From positions 62,001 to 126,000 of the forward strand of contig CAYWEM010000008.1 in assembly GCA_964457225.1 (NCBI GenBank): 64,000 nucleotides of DNA, in the 5' to 3' direction. A model generated the notes under the pieces. That model ran no database searches. It had not been told where the DNA came from and was given only the letters and a program-made list of their open reading frames with translations. The position numbers and the translations under genes were made by a program. Positions 57,316 to 64,000 of this stretch are shown here, piece by piece (positions within the stretch are counted from its first letter, which is position 1; each line of letters begins with the position of its first letter). Source of the stretch: CAYWEM01 sp964457225. GTDB taxonomy: Bacteria > Acidobacteriota > Aminicenantia > UBA2199.

Positions 57316-59586
57316 GTGCCCCCTGAAAAACAAACCCCTTTCCGAGCCGGCTTGAAAACGGCAATTCTGTTGCCGGCGGTCTTCCTGATCTGGGCTTGCG
57401 GCGGCAACCTGGCTTACAAGAGAGGGGAAAAAGCCTATGCCCGGGCGGAGCATGCCGCCGCGGTCGATTATTTCATGGAAGCGGTCCGCCAGGATCCACA
57501 AAATGTTCGTTACCGGGTTTCCCTGAACCAGGCCCTGCTTTTTGCCGCCAACTTCCACCTGAAGCAGGGGGAATTCTACCTGGGCCGCAAAGAGTACAAA
57601 ATGGCCCTGTACGATTTTGACAAAGCCCTGGAATACAATCCCGAAAGCAGCGAGGCCCGGAGAAAAAAGCAGGCAGTTCTCAAGAAGCTTGATGAATTGC
57701 GCCGGAGTTTTTCCGAAAAGACCGAGATCGAGAAGCTGAAAGAGCGAGCCGGCCGGATGGAAGGTGCTCAGGCGGAACTGGACTTCAAGCAGACTCCGCT
57801 TGACCTCAAGTTGGGCAGTGTCGATCTCAAATCGCTCTTCAGGTTGCTCCAGAAATCGAGCGGAGTGCGTTTTCTTTTCGATGACACTTTTCAGAGTAAA
57901 ACCGTTTCCATTGACCTGGAAGACGTCCTGTTCAAGGAAGCCCTGGAAATGATCATGCTGCAGTCCAGGCTTTTCTACAAGATCATCGACGCCAACACGG
58001 TAATCATCGTGCCCAATACCCCGGCTAAAAGAAGGGAATACGATGAAATGACCATGAAAACATTTTTCTTGAGCAATTCCGAGCCGGAAGCGATTATGCG
58101 CCTGGTCGGTTCGGTGACCGGCAGTAAGAATCTGGCCGCCAACCCGATTCTCAACACCATCACGGTCAGGGACCTGCCGGCGAAAGTGGCCATGGTGGAG
58201 CAGCTGATCCGGATCATGGACAAGCCCAGGCCGGAAGTACTTATCAATGTCGAGATAATCGAAGTCAACAAAAGCCGGCTGCGGGAATACGGCATAGAAT
58301 TGAGCCAATACAATGTCAGCCAGGCTTTCTCGCCTGGACCGGTTTCAAGCGGCGGGGAAAGCCAGGCGTTCCGGGGCAATACTTTCAGGTACGTGAATTC
58401 GGCCGATTTCCTTTTTACCGTTCCCTCGGTGAGTTACAAGCTGCTCCAGGGAGACACCAGGTCCCGTATCAAGGCCAACCCCCAACTGCGGGTCAGTGAC
58501 CAGGAAACGGTCAGGATTCACCTGGGCGACAAGGTGCCCATGCCGACCACAACTTTTGTACCCAATTACAGCCCGGGTTCTCCCAATCAGCAACCCATCA
58601 CCTCCTATCAGATGCAGGATGTCGGGATAAAAATTGAACTGACTCCGAGGGTGCATCATGACGGCTGGATCAGCCTTAAACTTGATTTTGAACTCACTTT
58701 CATCACTTCCCCCGGCACAAACTTCCTGCCCCCGACCATAGGTAATCGTTCCCTGAATACCATGATCCGCCTGCAGGACAACGAGACCTCCCTGCTGGCC
58801 GGCCTGTTGCGCGACACGGAAAGAAAAACACTGCGTGGTTTTCCGGGATTGACCGAACTGCCGGTTTTAAAACACATCTTTTCCGGCAACAAGAACGAAG
58901 TGGACCAGACCGATATCATCCTGACCATAACTCCCAGGATCATCAAGTTCCCCCAGATCGAGGAATCAGACCTGCTCAATTACTGGGTCGGGACAGAGGA
59001 GGATGTCGGCCTGAAGGCCGGGCCGCCGCATTCTCCCTTCAGCAGCCGGGAAGAAATTGAAGTACCGATTCCGCCCCGGGAAGAAGGCCCCCCGGCCGTA
59101 GATTCAAGCGATTTGCCTGAAAAAAAGCGGCCGCTTCCTCCCGGAGATTTGCCTGCGTCTCCGGCCGAGGCCAACGGCCTTATCAGGCTGTCAAGTGATT
59201 CGGCGAAAATAGCCGTCGGTCAGCAACTGACGGTCAGGGTGCTGGCCGAGGATCTGGAAGACCTGCAGACCCTGAGCCTGGAACTCACCTTCGAGCCGGG
59301 AATGCTGGAACTGCAGAGAATAACCGACGGGGCTGCCTTAAAAACAGGCCGGGGCCAGGGACACCTGTTTAAGTCCTTTGACAACGACAGCGGCAGGATA
59401 GTGCTTTCCCTGGCTTTCGAGGAAGCGAAGCCCGAAAGGCGTAAGGAACTCGCCCTGCTGCAATTCAATGTACTGGCCGGGGGGCCTTTGGAGATCAGGG
59501 CCTCCAGGGTGACAGGCGCGAACCGGAACCAGGAAGAGATCAATACTTCCTTTACCGGCCTGGCGCTCATGATCGATGAAGAATAA
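57316..59586 (+). CDS. Secretin-family lipoprotein with TPR and cohesin domain
   Basis: I chose GTG 57316 because it follows AAGGAT and gives a signal peptide with lipobox LIWAC. The 756-residue product has TPR repeats (residues about 35-140), a secretin/TonB short N-terminal domain (FRLLQKSSGVRFLFDDTF), a secretin N domain (LRLVGSVTGSKNLAANP), and the secretin core with VEIIEVNKSRLREYGIEL, and ending in DNETSLLAGLLRDTER..LPVLKHIFSGN. A Pro-rich linker leads to a C-terminal cohesin-type domain (residues about 625-750). It should form an outer-membrane pore of the type II/IV pilus class. Confidence 0.88.
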   Translation: MPPEKQTPFRAGLKTAILLPAVFLIWACGGNLAYKRGEKAYARAEHAAAVDYFMEAVRQDPQNVRYRVSLNQALLFAANFHLKQGEFYLGRKEYKMALYDFDKALEYNPESSEARRKKQAVLKKLDELRRSFSEKTEIEKLKERAGRMEGAQAELDFKQTPLDLKLGSVDLKSLFRLLQKSSGVRFLFDDTFQSKTVSIDLEDVLFKEALEMIMLQSRLFYKIIDANTVIIVPNTPAKRREYDEMTMKTFFLSNSEPEAIMRLVGSVTGSKNLAANPILNTITVRDLPAKVAMVEQLIRIMDKPRPEVLINVEIIEVNKSRLREYGIELSQYNVSQAFSPGPVSSGGESQAFRGNTFRYVNSADFLFTVPSVSYKLLQGDTRSRIKANPQLRVSDQETVRIHLGDKVPMPTTTFVPNYSPGSPNQQPITSYQMQDVGIKIELTPRVHHDGWISLKLDFELTFITSPGTNFLPPTIGNRSLNTMIRLQDNETSLLAGLLRDTERKTLRGFPGLTELPVLKHIFSGNKNEVDQTDIILTITPRIIKFPQIEESDLLNYWVGTEEDVGLKAGPPHSPFSSREEIEVPIPPREEGPPAVDSSDLPEKKRPLPPGDLPASPAEANGLIRLSSDSAKIAVGQQLTVRVLAEDLEDLQTLSLELTFEPGMLELQRITDGAALKTGRGQGHLFKSFDNDSGRIVLSLAFEEAKPERRKELALLQFNVLAGGPLEIRASRVTGANRNQEEINTSFTGLALMIDEE

Positions 59587-59636
59587 AAACAACTCCCGGT
59601 CTTGAACGGGTTGTTCCGGAAGAGATGGAGGTTATG

Positions 59637-62600
59637 ATGGGTAAAGCGGCACGCTGTGCTTTTGGTTTGGCGGCAATTGCCTGCTGCCTGTTCCTGGTGT
59701 TCCCGGCTTTGTCCGTCCCAATCAATGCCTCTGACTCAGTGGCCCAGGGCCGGGTCCTGGTGCGCGGTTTGTCACTGCAAATTGATCCGCCGGCCCAAAT
59801 TGTGCCGCTGAACACGGCAACCCTGGTTAACACCGTCTTCAATGCCGGAGAAGCCGTTCTTGAAGCAGGCAGCCTGGTGCGCGGCGAGCTTCGCGGTCCC
59901 GGGATCAACGGCGCCCTGACCCTGGCCGCCTTGCCGGGCCACCCTTTCACCGTTCCCGGGCTGTCCCGGGCCGGAAATTACACCTTGTCGGATATCCGCC
60001 TGGAAAGCGGCGGCCGGGTACTGCTGGCCGCCGAACCGAGCCAGGCCCTGATCCAGGTCATGGAAATCATCGTGACCCAGGTGCAAACCCGTCCGCTCAG
60101 CCTGGACGAGATTCGTGAAAAGGGTATAGTGATCACCGACGACAACTTCACTTACTACAATTTCTCAGTCGGCCTGCTGATCGGCAGTGATGTGGTTCAG
60201 TTCGAACTGCCGGTTGTCTTCACTCCCCAGGGCATGCAGGTGATATCGGACCCGGGCGGCAGTGCCGGCCTGGGCTTCGGCGGCTGGGACCGCGAGCCCT
60301 TTCTACTCGAACTTGACTTGCCTGAATTGGAACTAAAAGATCCCATCGACAATGACCAGGGCTTTTCCGGTTTCATCCCGGGCTTGCTGGTCTTCAACAA
60401 CCGGATCGGTTTTCTCAACCAGTTTTTCAGCGCCATGTTCATCATCGCCAACAATGCTCCGGAGGGTAGCCCCCTGCACCTGAAAGACCTGCAGGCCAGC
60501 CTGGTCCTGCCGGACGGCCTGCGTGAGACCCGGACCAATCCGCCGCGCCTGGCCGGCACCTCGATTCCGGTCCGCTGCCCGGGGCCGGACGGGATTATCG
60601 GGACCGCAGATGACCTCGACCTGATCCTGGCCGCTTTCAGCGGCCGGGCCGAGTTCCTGGCCGAGGGATTGAAAGAAGGCAGTCATACCTTGAGGATTGA
60701 CTTCAACGGCACCCTGGGTGGTTTGCCGGGAGGTGACCTGCCCCTGAAGGGTTCGGCCCAGGGCGTGGTGGTGGTGCGTAATCCAAGTTTCGCCGTGACT
60801 TTCGCTCACCCGGAAGTGGTGCGGGCCGGGGAAGAGTACGACTTGTACCTGACCCTGACCAACACCTCGACGGTAAACGCCAACCTGGTTTCCCTGCAGT
60901 TGCCGGCCGCCCGCTTGATCGGCACCAGCCTGCTCAGTGAGGAGCGGATCGAGTTTGAAACCATTCCCCCCGGAGAATCAGGCCTGGCACATTTCCGCCT
61001 GCTGTCCCGCCAGACCGGCCGGGTCAGCGCTTCCGCTTTCGCCGCCGAGGGGCCGGTCCAGGGAAATATCATCCTGAGTGTCGGCGTAGGCGAGCAGGGG
61101 ATTCCACTTTCGCCCGATACCCTGGTCCTGCCGGCCTATGCTTATGCATTGCCGGCCGATTTGGTCGAAGCGGCCCTGCTCCTGCTGGGCGAAGCCCATT
61201 CCCTGGCCCAGGCCCCGGCCGGTTCTCTCCCGGCCCACCTGCCGCATATTGCGAAAAGCACGGTCCAGGCGCGGGCCCGGGAGTTGATCGAAGCCGGGCA
61301 ACGGATAGAATACGGCGATAAACTGCTCGACTCCCTGGCCGTACTGTTGCTTGACTGGCTGGGCAGTCGTTTTGCCGATCTGTCTTTCGACAGTCTGCGC
61401 CGCTTGACCAGCAAGGGCGGACGACTGGCCGCGGCCGCGGCCGCGGTCTTGAACCAGGCCCTTGAAAGCCGCTCGCTGCTTGAATTACAAAGAGACCTGG
61501 CCCTGGCGTCATACTGCCGGTCGCCTTTCTTCTCCCTGGCCCTGGCCGCGCCCGCTCAGCTTGCCGAACTGCGCCTGAGTGATGAACGGGGCAATCGCCT
61601 GGGCGTTTTCGGAGCCGATTTTCTCAGGGAAATACCCCAGGCCGAATTCTTCGCCCTGGACGGCGGCCAGCAAGCAGGATCGCTGGTCCTGTTCGGCCGT
61701 CCGCCGGTCAACGCTCTCAAGGTCGAAATTTTCGGCCGCGAAAACGGTTTTTTTGACCTGGCGCTGGTTGTGCCCGAGGCCGGGGGACTGGTCCGGGTGA
61801 TGTTCAGCGCGGTCGAGTGCCGGCCGGCATCTCTGGCCCGCCTGGAGTACGACCAGGACAGTGATTCCTATCTCCTGTACTCCGATCTTGACGGTGACGG
61901 TAACATGGACTTCAGCCTGCCCGGCCAGCGCACTTCCCTGTCCCGACCCCAACTGCGCCTGCTGGGGGCTGTCCAGGATTGCCATGCCCATGGCCCGGGC
62001 CATGCCGTGGCCTTGCTTTTCAATCAATCCCTGGCCGGGACCGGGATAAAAAACCCGGCCAATTACGAGCTGGCAGGCAAGAAGGTCAATTCGGCCTTTC
62101 TGCAGGCCTCGGGCCGGGTGGTGATCATCGGCCTGGACAATCCGGTTTCGCCCTTTGTCGATACCCTGCTCAAGGTTTCCGGGCTGCATGACCTGGCGGG
62201 CGGGGAACTGGTGCCGGCGGAAATCAAGGTGCTCAGCACCATCAGGGTTCCGGGCGGCCTGGTTTCCGGCACGGTGAGCAATGCTTCCGGCCGACTGCTG
62301 GCCGGAGCGCAGGTCAGGTTGGCTTCATATGATTCAGGCAATTCCAGGATTCTTGAACGCCTGACGGTCGCTACGGCCAGGACTGATGACGATGGCAGGT
62401 TCCAGTTCGATTTCGTCAGGATGTTGCCCGATCCCTTCGAAATCAGCATCCAGGATCCGCTGAGCGGCAGAGTCGAAAAGATACGCAGTTCGATCCGATC
62501 TCACGGTCAGCGACTCCAGCTGGACATCATCATGCGCGGCCGTGCCTCCCTGGCCGGCCGGACTCTGCTGGCCGGGGCCGCGACTCCCTTGCCCGGAGTC

Positions 62601-64000
62601 CAGGTCCAGGCACGGGTCCAGTACGGTTCGGAAGTCGAGTCCCATCAGGTGCGGACTGACAGTGCCGGAAATTTTCTTTTCCCGGATCTGCCCCTGGGCC
62701 GGATCGACCTCTTCGCCTTTGCCGGTGATTTGCAGGGCTTCCAGAATGCGGCGCTGGCCAATCCCGGAGAACTGGTGCGGGTGGATGTTCTGCTCGCTCC
62801 CGGCCAGGCAGGGGCCGTCAGCGGCCGGGTCCTGGCCGCTGACGGTCAAAGCCCGCTGGCCGTTGTCGAGGTGCGTTTGAAAAGCAACGGCCATGAATTC
62901 TCTTCGGGCCTCAGTGACAGCCAGGGCTATTTCAGCTTTGCCCGGGTGCCGACGGGTCCTTTCAGCCTGGAAGCGATCAATCCTCTTTCCGGACGGGTCG
63001 GGGCCAGCTCTTTCGGCTCGGTTCAGGCCAACCAGATGAGCGTCGTCAACCTGATCATGGCCGGAGGCGCCGCAGTCGGCGGCAGGGTGCAGAATCATGC
63101 CGGACTGCCGGTCCAGGACGCGATGGTCTGGCTCGTCAATACTCCGATTCATACTCAAAGCGACCAGGCCGGAGAATTCCTCCTGGAAAACGTGCCGCTC
63201 GGAAATTACCAGGTCAGGGCGTATGACCAGGCGCTCAAATTGCAGGCCGCTGCGTCGGTGAAACTGATCAGCGTCGGTCAGGAGGCCAGGGTCGTGCTGA
63301 CTCTGCCGGATCCCGCGCCGCTCCAGGGCGGAGTTTCCGGCCGGGTTTTCGAGGCCTCCGGCGCTCCGGCTGGTGATGCCGATGTGTTCCTGGCGGATGG
63401 AAATTACATTTTCCGGGGCCAGGTCCGCAGCAGCAGTGACGGATCCTTTGCTTTTTCCGGGTTGCCGCCGGGCCATTACATCCTGGCGGCGCGAAGAGGG
63501 ATCGATGGGGGAGCCTCCTGGTTCAGCCTGCAGTTCCCCGGGCATTTCCGACAGCAAGACATCCGTTTCTGCGGCCTGGGGGAGGTCGAAGTAAATACCT
63601 TTGCCGCGGACGGCCAGACCAGGGTAATGGCTGACGTTGAATTCAACTACTCGGTGATCAGGATTGAAGAAGGCGACAAGGTGGGAATCTGTGGGGAATC
63701 AACCCGACTGAGTTCCGGGGCCGGCGGCCGCCTGCTCTTCAACAACGTGCTGGCCGGCAGTTTCGGAGTCCGGGCCGCCAATGCCTTCTATCCGGGTGGA
63801 GCCTATGCCTCGGGCCGGGTGCCGGTTGACGGCCGGGTTACAGTTGACCTGGTCTTCAAGCCGACCGGCAAAGTACGCGGCCTGGTCCTGGCTCCGGACG
63901 GGGAAAACCCGGTTCCCGGAGCCCTGGTCAAACTGCGGGCCGGTGAATTGCCCGAACAGGTCCTGACGGCCGATGAACAGGGCGGCTTCGAATTCACCCT
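59637..64000 (+). CDS. Giant exported protein with carboxypeptidase-regulatory-like repeats, 3' end cut by window edge
   Basis: The second of two adjacent ATGs (59637) sits 5 nt after GGAGG. The 1454 codons in the window begin with a signal peptide (RCAFGLAAIACCLFLVFPALS) and continue without a stop to the edge. A unique N-terminal region (about residues 30-880) precedes at least six beta-sandwich repeats of the CarboxypepD_reg type, each with G-x-V-x-x-x-x-G-x-P-L-x-x-x-V and TD..G.F.F..LP.G (as in VSGRVLAADGQSPL, DSQGYFSFARVPTG and SSDGSFAFSGLPPG). Probably a cell-surface fibre protein. It is 50 bp after the secretin gene and may be its substrate. Confidence 0.85.
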   Translation, partial: MGKAARCAFGLAAIACCLFLVFPALSVPINASDSVAQGRVLVRGLSLQIDPPAQIVPLNTATLVNTVFNAGEAVLEAGSLVRGELRGPGINGALTLAALPGHPFTVPGLSRAGNYTLSDIRLESGGRVLLAAEPSQALIQVMEIIVTQVQTRPLSLDEIREKGIVITDDNFTYYNFSVGLLIGSDVVQFELPVVFTPQGMQVISDPGGSAGLGFGGWDREPFLLELDLPELELKDPIDNDQGFSGFIPGLLVFNNRIGFLNQFFSAMFIIANNAPEGSPLHLKDLQASLVLPDGLRETRTNPPRLAGTSIPVRCPGPDGIIGTADDLDLILAAFSGRAEFLAEGLKEGSHTLRIDFNGTLGGLPGGDLPLKGSAQGVVVVRNPSFAVTFAHPEVVRAGEEYDLYLTLTNTSTVNANLVSLQLPAARLIGTSLLSEERIEFETIPPGESGLAHFRLLSRQTGRVSASAFAAEGPVQGNIILSVGVGEQGIPLSPDTLVLPAYAYALPADLVEAALLLLGEAHSLAQAPAGSLPAHLPHIAKSTVQARARELIEAGQRIEYGDKLLDSLAVLLLDWLGSRFADLSFDSLRRLTSKGGRLAAAAAAVLNQALESRSLLELQRDLALASYCRSPFFSLALAAPAQLAELRLSDERGNRLGVFGADFLREIPQAEFFALDGGQQAGSLVLFGRPPVNALKVEIFGRENGFFDLALVVPEAGGLVRVMFSAVECRPASLARLEYDQDSDSYLLYSDLDGDGNMDFSLPGQRTSLSRPQLRLLGAVQDCHAHGPGHAVALLFNQSLAGTGIKNPANYELAGKKVNSAFLQASGRVVIIGLDNPVSPFVDTLLKVSGLHDLAGGELVPAEIKVLSTIRVPGGLVSGTVSNASGRLLAGAQVRLASYDSGNSRILERLTVATARTDDDGRFQFDFVRMLPDPFEISIQDPLSGRVEKIRSSIRSHGQRLQLDIIMRGRASLAGRTLLAGAATPLPGVQVQARVQYGSEVESHQVRTDSAGNFLFPDLPLGRIDLFAFAGDLQGFQNAALANPGELVRVDVLLAPGQAGAVSGRVLAADGQSPLAVVEVRLKSNGHEFSSGLSDSQGYFSFARVPTGPFSLEAINPLSGRVGASSFGSVQANQMSVVNLIMAGGAAVGGRVQNHAGLPVQDAMVWLVNTPIHTQSDQAGEFLLENVPLGNYQVRAYDQALKLQAAASVKLISVGQEARVVLTLPDPAPLQGGVSGRVFEASGAPAGDADVFLADGNYIFRGQVRSSSDGSFAFSGLPPGHYILAARRGIDGGASWFSLQFPGHFRQQDIRFCGLGEVEVNTFAADGQTRVMADVEFNYSVIRIEEGDKVGICGESTRLSSGAGGRLLFNNVLAGSFGVRAANAFYPGGAYASGRVPVDGRVTVDLVFKPTGKVRGLVLAPDGENPVPGALVKLRAGELPEQVLTADEQGGFEFT

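Noticed and set aside
61509..62189. 226-residue minus-strand frame
   Set aside because: Antisense to the giant repeat protein, with no promoter, ribosome site or recognisable domain.
1..64000. CRISPR arrays, tRNA and rRNA genes
   Set aside because: No direct-repeat/spacer pattern, cloverleaf or rRNA-like segment was recognised by eye on either strand.

Overview
The window is about 64 kb of GC-rich, densely coding bacterial chromosome from a Gram-negative organism. The Kdo genes kdsA-kdsD-kdsC imply LPS, and secretin, lipoprotein and O-antigen-type genes are also present. Two sortilin/VPS10-like beta-propeller proteins, dnaJ-hspR, a cohesin-bearing secretin and a REP-associated transposase suggest an uncultured Acidobacteriota/Aminicenantota-like lineage. 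That placement is inference from gene content only. No rRNA, tRNA or CRISPR was seen.

Layout. 1-12.5 kb: a surface-polysaccharide locus with glycosyltransferases, a Wzx flippase, a WbaP/WcaJ-type initiating transferase, a Wzy/WaaL-like protein, and an oxidoreductase/aminotransferase/acetyltransferase set for a diacetamido or amino sugar. It also holds an HprK-like kinase preceded by a possible 37-codon ORF. 12.5-13.7 kb: prfB with its programmed +1 frameshift. 13.7-16.7 kb: an ECF sigma/anti-sigma/envelope-protein operon. 16.8-24.1 kb: LolA-like and VPS10-like exported proteins, the Kdo operon and a TPR protein. 24.1-29.1 kb: mutS, a low-GC REP-associated transposase element with perfect 27-bp terminal inverted repeats, and a secreted PepC-like peptidase. 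29.1-36.9 kb: one long minus-strand run ndk-rsbV-rsbW-rsbU-fhs-purA-VPS10. 37-48.9 kb: small regulators, glcD, a dnaJ-hspR-sigma-dnaC-like operon, a SerA-like dehydrogenase, a frameshifted O-antigen-ligase-like gene, a PflX-like radical SAM protein with a Tat-like N-terminus, Yip1 and cupin proteins. 49.2-55.5 kb: a second accessory cluster (GNAT, epimerase, two tandem radical SAM paralogues, GT2, EamA transporter) bracketed by a degenerate inverted repeat. 55.5-56.1 kb: an AT-rich gap. 56.1-64 kb: a PKD lipoprotein, a secretin with cohesin domain, and a very large repeat protein that runs off the window.

The most striking window-wide pattern is promoter architecture. At many loci a -35/-10 pair with 17-18 bp spacing sits exactly six (sometimes seven) nucleotides before the start codon, with no Shine-Dalgarno sequence. 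This predicts leaderless mRNAs for prfB, kdsA, mutS, dnaJ, the transposase, the ligase-like gene, a small Zn-finger protein and others. At some loci the predicted leaderless start belongs to a tiny ORF that ends on or next to the start codon of the real gene. A second notable feature is a nine-base G tract inside the predicted mutS promoter.
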